A stretch of DNA of 58,243 bases from an uncultured Lachnospiraceae bacterium (lineage in GTDB: Bacteria > Bacillota > Clostridia > Lachnospirales > Lachnospiraceae): NCBI GenBank assembly GCA_934432595.1, contig CAKRYR010000014.1, forward strand, positions 1 through 58,243, read 5' to 3'. This document shows, piece after piece, positions 18,305-26,647 of the stretch. The stretch's first letter is position 1. Each line of letters starts with the position of its first letter. The notes below the pieces were generated by a model. That model had not been told where the DNA came from. It made no database searches and saw only the letters and a list, made by a program, of their open reading frames with translations. A program made the translations under genes and the position numbers.

Positions 18305-18344
18305 TAAAATAACAAAGAGTCGCTTGCGACTCTTTGTTATTTTA
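18305..18344. terminator. Bidirectional terminator with the AGTCGC-TT-GCGACT core
   Basis: Perfect 19-base arms (18305-18323 and 18326-18344) face each other across two bases. The hairpin has A-rich and T-rich flanks on opposite sides, in the gap between a plus-strand and a minus-strand gene. The core is shared with 36662-36693 and, in part, 6754-6788. Confidence 0.85.
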
Positions 18345-18367
18345 TAGTAAATTCTTTTGGAATTATT

Positions 18368-19162
18368 CTATTTTGAAGTAGCTACGTCACGACGTCTAAA
18401 TATTATTATCTCGATAGCAATTAGTATGGCTGAATATCCAAGTAAAACAACGATAGACCTTATCAAATCACTTCGTACTGAAACGATTAATCCTGGATGA
18501 CAGTATGTAAATGGTAAATATTTTAAGAATCTTAATCCCTTACGAAGCTCTGATAGTGATAATAAAATTGCTCCACCATTTATTGATGCTATGTATACTA
18601 TAATTGCAATTAGCATAGTATTGCGTCCACCTTTGAATAATTCAGCAAGTAATGATATCAAAGCGATAAAGAAGATTATAATAGCTATATATCCTATATT
18701 ATATTTTACACAAAGCCTTAATGCAGAATCTTTAGTAGCTCCTGAAAATGTTATATTTTCAATTTTTTCATTTCCTTTAAAACCATATCTTATCAATCCA
18801 TATATAAATGAAACAACATTTGTAATTAAAAGATAAAACATACATTTTACAAAGGAATATAATAATTTGGCTATTTGAATAGAATTCTTATTACTACCTG
18901 TGCATAGAATATTCTTCCATGTATGTTGTTTATAATCAACTGAGAAGACACTTACAGTTGTAACAATACTAAATATTAATATTATACCGATAAATGAAGT
19001 TACAATTGAATATGTAAAACCAAAGGCATTCATTTTAACATCAGATTTTGATAGACTATTAAATAATTCTAGTATACCAACATAAAAAATGTAAAATACA
19101 GCTAATAAGATATATGTTTGTTTATTAAAATTTTTCTGATATTCTGATTTAAAGTATTTCAT
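18368..19162 (-). CDS. ABC transporter permease (ABC-2 type)
   Basis: This is a membrane protein of 264 residues with about six hydrophobic helices (first at ~20-40, last near the C-terminus) and a short basic tail RRRDVATSK. The ATG at 19162 has GAGGAG seven bases upstream and overlaps the end of the ATPase gene by 14 bases, so the two are translationally coupled. The layout (loop after the second helix with QHTWKNILCTGSNKN) fits BcrB/ABC-2-type permeases that work with a single ATPase (family knowledge). Likely roles are export of, or resistance to, a peptide or antibiotic. The substrate is unknown. Confidence 0.75.
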   Translation of the reverse strand: MKYFKSEYQKNFNKQTYILLAVFYIFYVGILELFNSLSKSDVKMNAFGFTYSIVTSFIGIILIFSIVTTVSVFSVDYKQHTWKNILCTGSNKNSIQIAKLLYSFVKCMFYLLITNVVSFIYGLIRYGFKGNEKIENITFSGATKDSALRLCVKYNIGYIAIIIFFIALISLLAELFKGGRNTMLIAIIVYIASINGGAILLSLSELRKGLRFLKYLPFTYCHPGLIVSVRSDLIRSIVVLLGYSAILIAIEIIIFRRRDVATSK

Positions 19163-19880
19163 AATTTTTCTCCTCACTTCCCATTAATTTAAAATATTCT
19201 TCTTCAAAGCCTTCTGAATCTAATTCATCTTTTGTTGCTACTTTTATTATTTTACCGTCTTTGATAAAAGCAGCTCTGTCACAAGTTTTATCAAGTTCAC
19301 TTAGCATATGGCTTGAAATAAGAACTGTGATATTACGTTTTTCAGCGAGGAATTTAATTAATTCTCTTATATTTTTTGCCCCTGCTACATCTAGACCATT
19401 GATTGGTTCATCTAATATTAATATTTTTGGACTATTAAGTAAAGCCATGGCAATACCTAATCTTTGTTTCATTCCTAGAGAGTAAGTCTTGAACTTATTA
19501 TGAATATTTTCTGTTAAATCAACTATATCAACGATATTATTTAATTCTTCATTTGTAATATTAGAATCATATAAATCTGCTACAAGTCTAAGATTTTTAA
19601 ATCCTGTTAGTTTTGGATAAGCACATGTTTCTTCAATAAGAACACCGATATCTGTACAAATGCTATTACCTTTTTCTGCTACAGATTGTCCATTTACTGA
19701 TATAGAACCAGATTCAAATGATAGCAAACCACATATGTTTTTAAGTAATGTAGTCTTACCGGCACCATTTGGACCGATTAATCCTAGAACCTCACCTTCA
19801 TTAACGTCAAGAGATATTCCTTTTAAAACCTCTTTTTTCTTAAATGACTTGTGTAAGTCATTAATATTTATAACTCCCAT
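19149..19880 (-). CDS. ABC transporter ATP-binding protein
   Basis: The protein has 243 residues. ATG 19880 is supported by GAAAGGATG upstream, so the ten-residue longer reading is not used. Walker A is GPNGAGKTT (36-44), the signature YSLGMKQRLGIAMALL, Walker B ILILDEPINGLD, and the switch SSHMLSEL. This is the BcrA/CcmA-type ATPase partner of the overlapping permease. Together they form a small two-gene exporter on the minus strand inside the region separating mutS from mutL. An inverted repeat and a promoter lie upstream (19911-19989), suggesting dedicated control. Confidence 0.9.
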   Translation of the reverse strand: MGVININDLHKSFKKKEVLKGISLDVNEGEVLGLIGPNGAGKTTLLKNICGLLSFESGSISVNGQSVAEKGNSICTDIGVLIEETCAYPKLTGFKNLRLVADLYDSNITNEELNNIVDIVDLTENIHNKFKTYSLGMKQRLGIAMALLNSPKILILDEPINGLDVAGAKNIRELIKFLAEKRNITVLISSHMLSELDKTCDRAAFIKDGKIIKVATKDELDSEGFEEEYFKLMGSEEKNYEIL

Positions 19881-19910
19881 AAATACATCCTTTCTTTTGT
19901 TTAATATCAT

Positions 19911-19989
19911 GTGAGTTTAATATTTATTAAATTGAAATTGTATTTAACTCACGTTATTTATTTTATCATATAAATAAGATTACTTACAA
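19911..19989 (-). promoter_or_regulatory. Promoter and GTGAGTT/AACTCAC inverted repeat of the ABC transporter operon
   Basis: On the minus strand TTGTAA (19989-19984), a 16-base spacer and GATAAA (19967-19962) form a moderate promoter. Seven-base arms GTGAGTT (19911-19917) and AACTCAC (19946-19952) flank the region just after the expected start. No regulator gene is adjacent. Confidence 0.45.
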
Positions 19990-20072
19990 GAAATTTATAA
20001 TAATTAATAAAAAATTTATAATATTAGGGATTTTTAACTGTTTAAATTATGAAATTATAATGGAAGAAGTTG

Positions 20073-20343
20073 ATGTTGAAAAAGTCTATGAAGAAGAGTA
20101 TAATTATTAAGACACTTGCAATAGTGTGTGTTGCACTTTATGTTAATACCTTATTCACATAGCATAGAGAAAATTTCTCGTCCAGGATATCGTTCAATTG
20201 TTGAGACGATTCCATTAAACCTGATGAAAGTTATTCAAGAAGCATTATATCTGTTTACAATAATATGCATACCAACTATTGTATATGTTTTAAAGAAAAT
20301 AATTAGTGGTTTATTTATTAATAAAAAGCAAGACGTAGAATAA
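20073..20343 (+). pseudogene. Small membrane protein ORF, apparently frameshifted
   Basis: Frame one starts at ATG 20073 (GGAAGAAG upstream) and gives MLKKSMKKSIIIKTLAIVCVALYV, a signal-like helix, then stops at 20157-20159. A second frame overlaps it and continues with LIPYSHSIEKISRPGYRSI, then LFTIICIPTIVYVLKKIISG, to the stop at 20343. A single one-base shift near 20130-20155 would give one two-helix protein of ~89 residues. I recognise no family. The second frame has no good ribosome binding site of its own. It could be a true pseudogene or, less likely, two tiny ORFs. Confidence 0.4.
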
Positions 20344-20387
20344 TTATTTCATAAATAGGAACGGTAATATATCAGAAAAATATTTGA

Positions 20388-20449
20388 TAGCCGAGAGAAA
20401 AAATTGTTATTATATATGTAAATAGCAATTATTCTCTCGGCTACTTTTA
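20388..20449 (+). terminator. Rho-independent terminator
   Basis: TAGCCGAGAGAA pairs with TTCTCTCGGCTA; further AAATTG/CAATT pairing extends the stem. A CTTTTAT run follows. The remainder of 20450-20631 is A+T-rich with no ORF I would support. Confidence 0.8.
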
Positions 20450-20631
20450 TAGGGATATATTTATGAGTATTATTATATTTAATATTCTAATTATATAGCA
20501 TGATTAGAATAAATGCTCAAGAAAAATATGTAGATTTTTATATAAAAATTTGATAGAATTGTTTAGGTTAGAAAGATATAAAAATTAAAAAGTTTGTTTG
20601 AATTATATAGGAGAAAGGAAAGTGAAATAAA

Positions 20632-21099
20632 ATGTATTTGTATCATGGAAGTAATGTTGAGGTTATTACACCTAAAATAATAGTTTCAAATAGAAATTTA
20701 GATTTTGGAGTAGGATTTTATATTACTTCAAGTTTAGAACAAGCAAAAAGATGTGCATATTTACAGACAATTCGAAGAAAAAAAGGAACCCCTATAGTTA
20801 CATATTATGGGTTTGATGAAAATGATACAAATGCTTTTAATATTTTAAAATTTGATTCACCTAATAAAGAATGGTTAAATTTTGTTGCAGATAATAGGAA
20901 AGGAATATATTCAGATAAAAAATATGACATAGTAATTGGCCCAGTCGCAAATGATAATACAATGCCAGTAATAAATGATTATATGTCAGGGAATATTAGT
21001 GAAGAAACAGCATTAGCAATATTTGATATGTGGGAGAATGAAATAGAAACGGGTGACCCACGAAATTCATTATATTTAAGAGGTGATGAAATTGAATAA
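20632..21099 (+). CDS. DUF3990 protein, ADP-ribosyltransferase-like candidate toxin
   Basis: This cytosolic protein has 155 residues. The family pattern is clear: LYHGSNVEV at the N-terminus (the His of an ART-like H-Y-E set), NRNLDFGVGFYITSSLEQAKRCA (residues ~23-44), FDSPNKEWLNFVADNR and YDIVIGPVANDNTMPVIN. DUF3990 proteins are distant ADP-ribosyltransferase-fold proteins almost always encoded next to a DUF3791 gene (family knowledge), as here with a 14-base overlap. A toxin-antitoxin role is suggested by that pairing but I see no direct proof. It is somewhat short at the C-terminus relative to members I recall. A GGAGAAAGGAAAG leader precedes the ATG. Confidence 0.8.
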   Translation: MYLYHGSNVEVITPKIIVSNRNLDFGVGFYITSSLEQAKRCAYLQTIRRKKGTPIVTYYGFDENDTNAFNILKFDSPNKEWLNFVADNRKGIYSDKKYDIVIGPVANDNTMPVINDYMSGNISEETALAIFDMWENEIETGDPRNSLYLRGDEIE

Positions 21100-21301
21100 A
21101 GAATTTGCTTTTTTTACCTATCTTATTGAGAGCTATGCAGGATATAAAGGATTAACAACACAGGAAGTATTACAGATATTAGATGAGAAAGAATTAACAG
21201 TTTTTATTTATAATATGTATGAAATGTATCATACTGAAGCTATAGAAAATGCTTTTTTGGACATTGATAGCTTAATAACTACGGGAAAAACTGCCTGGTA
21301 A
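21086..21301 (+). CDS. DUF3791 protein, candidate antitoxin partner of DUF3990
   Basis: The protein has about 71 residues: KEFAFFTYLIESYAGYKG, then FIYNMYEMYHTEAIENAF, then DIDSLITTGKTAW. This is the full pattern of the DUF3791 family, including the terminal TGKxAW. It overlaps the end of the DUF3990 gene, implying co-translation. The start is uncertain: ATG 21086 lies almost on AAGAGG, while TTG 21092 is better spaced and would begin MNKEF, as family members do. Its position 34 bases before mutL means transcripts could run into mutL. Confidence 0.8.
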   Translation: MKLNKEFAFFTYLIESYAGYKGLTTQEVLQILDEKELTVFIYNMYEMYHTEAIENAFLDIDSLITTGKTAW

Positions 21302-21334
21302 AGATTAATAATAGAACAAGAAAGGAAGGTAAGC

Positions 21335-23299
21335 ATGGCACATATTAAACAACTAGATCAGAATACCATTAATAAGATTGCAGCAGGCGAAGTAATTGAA
21401 AGACCCTGTGCTGTTGTTAAAGAATTGGTTGAAAATGCAATAGATGCCAAGTCTAATGCAATTACAATTGAGATAAAAGATGGTGGAATTAGTTTAATAA
21501 GAATAACAGATAATGGCTGTGGAATTAATGAAGATGATATAGAGACAGCCTTTCTTCGTCATGCAACTAGTAAAATAAAAAGTATAGAAGATTTGTTTAG
21601 TGTTACAAGCTTAGGATTTAGAGGTGAAGCACTTTCAAGTATTGCAGCAGTTGCTCAAGTTGAATTAATCACTAAAGAAACCAATGAGTTAATGGGAACA
21701 AGATATGTAATTGAAGGTGGTAAAGAGATCTGTAAAGAGTCTATAGGATGTCCAGAGGGAACTACCTTTATAGTAAGAAATATATTTTATAATACTCCTG
21801 TTAGAAGAAAATTCCTTAAGACTCCATCTACCGAGGCAGCTTATATCAGTGATTTTGTTGAAAAATTAGCTATTTCACATCCTGATATTTCATTTAAATT
21901 TATAAGTAATGGGCAAATAAAACTTAATACTTCAGGAAATGGCAAGCAAAAAGATATTATTTATAACGTATATGGTAGAGAAATTACTTCTAATACAATA
22001 GAAGTGAGCAATCATTCCATAGATATTTCAGTAACTGGATACATAGGTAAGGCTGTTATTTCTAGAGGAAATCGTAATTTGGAGAATTATTTTATTAATG
22101 GAAGATACATTAAGAGCTCAATTATAAATAAAGCTATAGAAGAGGCATATAAGCCATTTATGATGGTGCATAAGTATCCATTTACACTTCTTAATATTAA
22201 TATAGATAGTAGTCAGATTGATGTAAATGTTCATCCAACTAAGATGGAAATTCGTTTTATGAATTCTTCTGAGGTATATGCTTATATTTACTATACTGTA
22301 AAAGATGCTCTTGAAAGTATAAATATGATTCCAGAAGTGGAACTTAGTTCAGATAAAGAAAAGAATAGCAGTAAAGTGAGTAATGAAGTAGAACAGGTAA
22401 AAACTTGTGCACCAGAACCTTTTGAAGTAAAAAGAAGAAGCAGTATGGGATTCTCAAATCAATTAAATAAAATTGAAAATGGGGCAAATAATGCTTATAA
22501 ACATAATGAAAATTATAGATATGATAGAGAAAATTCAAATAAAGATAGATTTGATAATAAATATTCAAACAAGGTGAAGGAAGAAGTAAAAGATACTGAA
22601 ATAGGTATTTTAAAAGAGACAGTAAATGATAGTACAAGTCAGTTAATAGATAAAATAAATGATATAAAAGCAGATAAACAAGTATCTTTATTTGACAAAG
22701 AAAATGATTCATATGTTGAAAAAAAGAATGACATAAGAATTGTGGGACAAGTGTTCTTAACATATTGGATTATTGAATTTGAAGGGAAAATGTACATTAT
22801 AGACCAGCATGCAGCTCATGAAAAGGTAATGTATGAGAAATTGATGAAGGATTTGAAAGAGAAAAATATTATTTCTCAGATGATAGCTCCACCTATTATA
22901 GTAACATTAAATATGAAAGAAGAAGAGTATTTGAAAGAAAATATGGAAGAATTTGATGAATTAGGTTTTGAGATAGAGAGTTTTGGTGGACGAGATTATA
23001 GTATTTCTGCCATGCCAGCTAATTTACCAGGCAATATTAATAAGGATTTTTTCTTGGATTTGCTTGATAATTTAATGGATGGAAGTACAACTAAATCAGA
23101 GATTTTACTTGAAAAAGTTGCATCTATGTCATGTAAGGCAGCAGTTAAAGGTAATAATAAAATGTCATTTTTAGAAGTAAAGGCTCTAATTGAGGAATTA
23201 TTTACATTGGATAATCCATTTAATTGTCCTCATGGAAGACCAACAACTATTGCTATAACTAAGGATGAACTTGAGAAGAAATTTAAGCGACAAGTATAG
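21335..23299 (+). CDS. mutL: DNA mismatch repair endonuclease MutL
   Basis: The protein has 654 residues. The GHKL ATPase is at the N-terminus: ELVENAIDAKS (motif I), ITDNGCGI (II), TSLGFRGEALSSIA (III). A poorly conserved linker covers ~330-465. The C-terminal domain has the nicking-endonuclease motif DQHAAHEKVMYE (starting at D490), CKAAVKGNNKMS and CPHGRPT (C631), so this is the endonuclease-type MutL of Gram-positives. It couples MutS mismatch recognition to strand nicking. The ribosome binding site GAAAGGAAGG lies before the ATG. It is followed by miaA, a widespread clostridial neighbour. Confidence 0.97.
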   Translation: MAHIKQLDQNTINKIAAGEVIERPCAVVKELVENAIDAKSNAITIEIKDGGISLIRITDNGCGINEDDIETAFLRHATSKIKSIEDLFSVTSLGFRGEALSSIAAVAQVELITKETNELMGTRYVIEGGKEICKESIGCPEGTTFIVRNIFYNTPVRRKFLKTPSTEAAYISDFVEKLAISHPDISFKFISNGQIKLNTSGNGKQKDIIYNVYGREITSNTIEVSNHSIDISVTGYIGKAVISRGNRNLENYFINGRYIKSSIINKAIEEAYKPFMMVHKYPFTLLNINIDSSQIDVNVHPTKMEIRFMNSSEVYAYIYYTVKDALESINMIPEVELSSDKEKNSSKVSNEVEQVKTCAPEPFEVKRRSSMGFSNQLNKIENGANNAYKHNENYRYDRENSNKDRFDNKYSNKVKEEVKDTEIGILKETVNDSTSQLIDKINDIKADKQVSLFDKENDSYVEKKNDIRIVGQVFLTYWIIEFEGKMYIIDQHAAHEKVMYEKLMKDLKEKNIISQMIAPPIIVTLNMKEEEYLKENMEEFDELGFEIESFGGRDYSISAMPANLPGNINKDFFLDLLDNLMDGSTTKSEILLEKVASMSCKAAVKGNNKMSFLEVKALIEELFTLDNPFNCPHGRPTTIAITKDELEKKFKRQV

Positions 23300-23399
23300 A
23301 TAGAATATATAAATGAATTAATGAAAGAATATAAGTTAAGAAATCATATTTAGGGAAAAAAATTATAATTTTATGGAGATAAAAGAGGGATTAATAAAT

Positions 23400-24350
23400 A
23401 TGGAAGAAAAGAAAAAATTAATTATACTTACAGGACCAACTGCTGTTGGAAAGACAAAACTTTCCATAGAGACGGCGAGAATGTTAAATGCTGAGATTAT
23501 TTCGGCAGATTCTATGCAAGTATATAAATATATGGATATTGGTACAGCTAAGATAACTAAAGAAGAAATGGAAGATATTACTCATTATATGGTTGATGAA
23601 CTTGAGCCAGAAGAAGAGTTTAATGTTGTAGTATTTAAGCGGTTAGCTTTAAAATATATGGATGAAATATATAAAAAAGGGAAGATTCCTTTAATTGTAG
23701 GAGGAACAGGATTCTATATACAAGCATTATTATATGATATAGATTTTACAGAAAATGATGATGATGGCGGTGCTATTAGAAAAGAATTAGAGGAGTTAGT
23801 GAGAGTTAAAGGAGAAGAATATCTTCACAGTGAACTTGCTAAGGTAGATAAAGAGTCAGCTGATGATATTCATCCTAATAATGTAAAGAAAGTTATCAGG
23901 GCTTTAGAATATTATAGGCTAACTGGGCAGAAGATGTCAGAACATAATAAAGAGCAGAGACAAAAAGAATCACCATATAATTTCTTATATCTTGTGCTTA
24001 ATGATGATAGACAGTTATTATATGATAGAATTGATAAACGTATAGATATAATGCTTAAGGATGGCCTTATTGACGAGGTGAAATTTTTAAAAGAAAAGGG
24101 ATATACTAGAGATTTAGCATCTATGCAGGGACTTGGATACAAAGAAATACTTGACTATTTGGATGGAAGTAGTACACTAGATGAGGCTATTTATATTTTA
24201 AAGAGAGATACAAGACATTTTGCTAAAAGACAACTTACTTGGTTTAGACGTGAGAAAGTTACAACATGGATTGACAAATCTAAGTTTGAAAATGATGAGG
24301 CAATTTTGGAATATATTAAGGATTTAGCTATAGAAAAAGGTATTTTATAA
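23400..24350 (+). CDS. miaA: tRNA dimethylallyltransferase MiaA
   Basis: The protein has 316 residues. It transfers a dimethylallyl group from DMAPP to A37 of tRNAs reading codons that start with U. Motifs: P-loop GPTAVGKT (12-19), ISADSMQVYKYMDIGTAK, IVGGTGFYIQALLYD, and the C-terminal RQLTWFRRE. ATG 23400 has AGAGGGA at a proper distance and is preferred over ATG 23373, whose ribosome binding site is too far away. It lies 100 bases after mutL and is probably in the same transcript. Confidence 0.95.
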   Translation: MEEKKKLIILTGPTAVGKTKLSIETARMLNAEIISADSMQVYKYMDIGTAKITKEEMEDITHYMVDELEPEEEFNVVVFKRLALKYMDEIYKKGKIPLIVGGTGFYIQALLYDIDFTENDDDGGAIRKELEELVRVKGEEYLHSELAKVDKESADDIHPNNVKKVIRALEYYRLTGQKMSEHNKEQRQKESPYNFLYLVLNDDRQLLYDRIDKRIDIMLKDGLIDEVKFLKEKGYTRDLASMQGLGYKEILDYLDGSSTLDEAIYILKRDTRHFAKRQLTWFRREKVTTWIDKSKFENDEAILEYIKDLAIEKGIL

Positions 24351-24439
24351 TTAAGAATAGGATTTGTTTAATATATTATGTAGGATGCTTGAAAGTAAAT
24401 ATTAAAAAAATGCTTATGATATAGAAAGGTAGTTTTATT

Positions 24440-25726
24440 ATGGAAGAGAATTTATATAACATATATAAAGAAATGGGATTTAGTGAAGATGTGTGCAAAA
24501 ACGCATTTGACATCGAAAAAGGTCTAAAGGATAGATTTGATAAGATTGATAAAATCGCAGAGTTTAATCAACTTAAGGTTATTAAAGCAATGCAAGATTG
24601 TAAATTAAGTGATGCCCATTTTGGAGTGGCTACAGGTTATGGTTATACTGATATAGGAAGAGATAAATTAGAAGAAATATATGCGACATTATTTAAGACA
24701 GAAGCTGCACTTGTTAGGCCACAGATTACTTGTGGAACACATGCCTTAAGCATTGCTTTGGCGGGTAACTTAAGACCAGGAGATGAATTGCTTTCACCTG
24801 TTGGTAAGCCATATGATACTTTGGAAAGTGTTATAGGAATCAGAGAGGCAAGAGGTTCATTAGCAGAATATGGTGTTACATATGCTCAGGTAGATTTGTT
24901 AGAAGATGATAACTTTGATTACGAAGGAATTAAAAATGCAATTAATGAGAAAACTAAGCTTGTAACAATCCAGCGTTCAAAAGGATATGCTACTCGTAAG
25001 ACATTTTCAGTAGAAGAAATAGGTGAATTAATTGCTTTTATTAAAAATATAAAACCAGATGTAATATGTATGGTAGATAATTGCTATGGAGAATTTGTAG
25101 AAACCATTGAGCCTACTGAGGTTGGAGCAGATATGTGCGTTGGCTCCCTTATTAAGAATCCAGGTGGTGGACTTGCTCCAATAGGTGGTTACATAGTTGG
25201 AACAAATGAGTGTGTCGAAAATGCTGCTTGCAGGCTTACTTGTGCTGGTCTTGGTAAAGAAGTAGGAGCAACACTTGGTATTAGTCAGACATTAATGCAA
25301 GGATTATTTTTAGCACCAACAGTTACAGCTGGAGCTTTAAAAGGAGCAATATTTGCAGCAAATATGTATGAAAGACTTGGATATAAGGTAGTTCCAAACT
25401 CTACAGAAGAAAGATATGATATTATTCAGTCTATTGTACTTGGAAGTAAGGATGCTGTAGTAGAATTTTGCAAAGGTATTCAGGCAGCAGCACCAGTTGA
25501 TAGTTATGTTGTTCCAGAACCATGGGATATGCCGGGATATGATAGTGATGTAATTATGGCAGCAGGTGCATTTGTTCAAGGCTCTTCTATTGAATTAAGT
25601 GCTGATGCTCCAATTAAAGAGCCATATGCAGTATATTTTCAAGGAGGAATTACTTGGAATCATGCTAAATTAGGTATAATGAAGTCATTACAGTATCTAG
25701 TAAATAAAGATATAGTCAAATTGTAG
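24440..25726 (+). CDS. PLP-dependent methionine gamma-lyase-like protein (PF06838, 'aluminium resistance' family)
   Basis: The protein has 428 residues and is a fold-type I PLP enzyme. Landmarks: ATGYGYTDIGRDKLE near residue 64, TCGTHALSIALAGNLRPGDELL near 97-118, and the PLP lysine K239 in SLIKNPGGGLAPIGGYIVG. This family is a fixed neighbour of miaA and mutSL in Firmicutes and is usually annotated as methionine gamma-lyase or aluminium resistance protein, but the true reaction is not settled. It lies 89 bases after miaA with its own GAAAGG site. Confidence 0.9.
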   Translation: MEENLYNIYKEMGFSEDVCKNAFDIEKGLKDRFDKIDKIAEFNQLKVIKAMQDCKLSDAHFGVATGYGYTDIGRDKLEEIYATLFKTEAALVRPQITCGTHALSIALAGNLRPGDELLSPVGKPYDTLESVIGIREARGSLAEYGVTYAQVDLLEDDNFDYEGIKNAINEKTKLVTIQRSKGYATRKTFSVEEIGELIAFIKNIKPDVICMVDNCYGEFVETIEPTEVGADMCVGSLIKNPGGGLAPIGGYIVGTNECVENAACRLTCAGLGKEVGATLGISQTLMQGLFLAPTVTAGALKGAIFAANMYERLGYKVVPNSTEERYDIIQSIVLGSKDAVVEFCKGIQAAAPVDSYVVPEPWDMPGYDSDVIMAAGAFVQGSSIELSADAPIKEPYAVYFQGGITWNHAKLGIMKSLQYLVNKDIVKL

Positions 25727-25814
25727 AATAACTGTTATAAATAAGGTTGCAAAAAAAATAAAAAAATCTGTAATTGAATGTATACAAATGGAAATTTTTG
25801 TGTTAGAATGTACG

Positions 25815-25842
25815 TTGAGAAAAATATAGAATTAGCTATATT
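25815..25842 (+). promoter_or_regulatory. Candidate promoter for the radC-mre-min cluster
   Basis: TTGAGA (25815-25820), a 16-base spacer and TATATT (25837-25842) lie 64 bases before the radC ATG. A second TATAAT lies nearer the gene, so the exact start is uncertain. Confidence 0.45.
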
Positions 25843-25905
25843 TAACAAAAAAGTATAATTTCTTCAATATAATGCGATACCACTGAATATTAGATTGGAG
25901 ATTTT

Positions 25906-26601
25906 ATGAACAAAAGTAAAACAATTAAACAATTACCGATTTCTGAAAGACCATATGAGAGATGTGAGAGATATGGTGCAGAATATTTAACTGATGCAGA
26001 GCTATTATCGGTTGTTATCAGAAGTGGAACGAAAGAGCGCCGTTCATTTGAAGTTGCTCAGGATGTTTTGATGATAAAAGATGAATATCAAGGGTTAAAA
26101 GGGCTTTATAATGTTACACTTAATGAATTGATGAGGATAAAAGGCATTGGAAGAGTAAAGGCTATTCAGATATTATGTGTTGTTGAACTTACAAAACGTA
26201 TGTCTAAAGTTGTAAGTAATAAAGGCATTTATTTTAATACTCCTCAAAGCATAGCAGATTATTTTATGCAAGAGATGAGACATTTAGATACAGAACAGGT
26301 GACTTTAGTTTTATTAAATTCAAAGAACAGATTGATTAAAGAAATAAGACTTTCAAAGGGGACTGTTAATGCTTCACTGACAACACCTAGGGAAGTCTTT
26401 ATTTATGCTCTAAAATACGAAGCAGTTAATTTTGCAATGATACATAATCATCCTAGTGGAGATCCGACTCCTAGTCAGGAAGATATTAGGTTGACGAGTA
26501 GAATAAAAGAAAGTAGTAAGGTTGTAGGAATTAATTTGATTGATCACATTATTATTGGTGATAATATATATACTAGTTTAGGTGAAATGGGTTTAATGTA
26601 G
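25906..26601 (+). CDS. radC: RadC/UPF0758-family JAB-domain protein
   Basis: The protein has 231 residues. An N-terminal helix-hairpin-helix region (LMRIKGIGRVKAIQI) precedes an MPN/JAB metalloprotease-like domain with H180-N-H182-P-S-G-D186 and the upstream TLVLLNSKN. RadC was named for DNA repair, but its true activity is unproven; the motif suggests zinc-dependent hydrolysis. Its place directly before mreB is conserved across Firmicutes (family knowledge). Start: ATTGGAG then ATG. Confidence 0.92.
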   Translation: MNKSKTIKQLPISERPYERCERYGAEYLTDAELLSVVIRSGTKERRSFEVAQDVLMIKDEYQGLKGLYNVTLNELMRIKGIGRVKAIQILCVVELTKRMSKVVSNKGIYFNTPQSIADYFMQEMRHLDTEQVTLVLLNSKNRLIKEIRLSKGTVNASLTTPREVFIYALKYEAVNFAMIHNHPSGDPTPSQEDIRLTSRIKESSKVVGINLIDHIIIGDNIYTSLGEMGLM

Positions 26602-26647
26602 TTAATAATTATTAAAAGAAGTTGTTAGTTTGAAAGGAGATGTTCCT

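Noticed and set aside
22344..22763. Minus-strand frame opposite the mutL linker
   Set aside because: It is a shadow of the A-rich, low-conservation linker of MutL; it is Leu/Tyr-rich without a start site.
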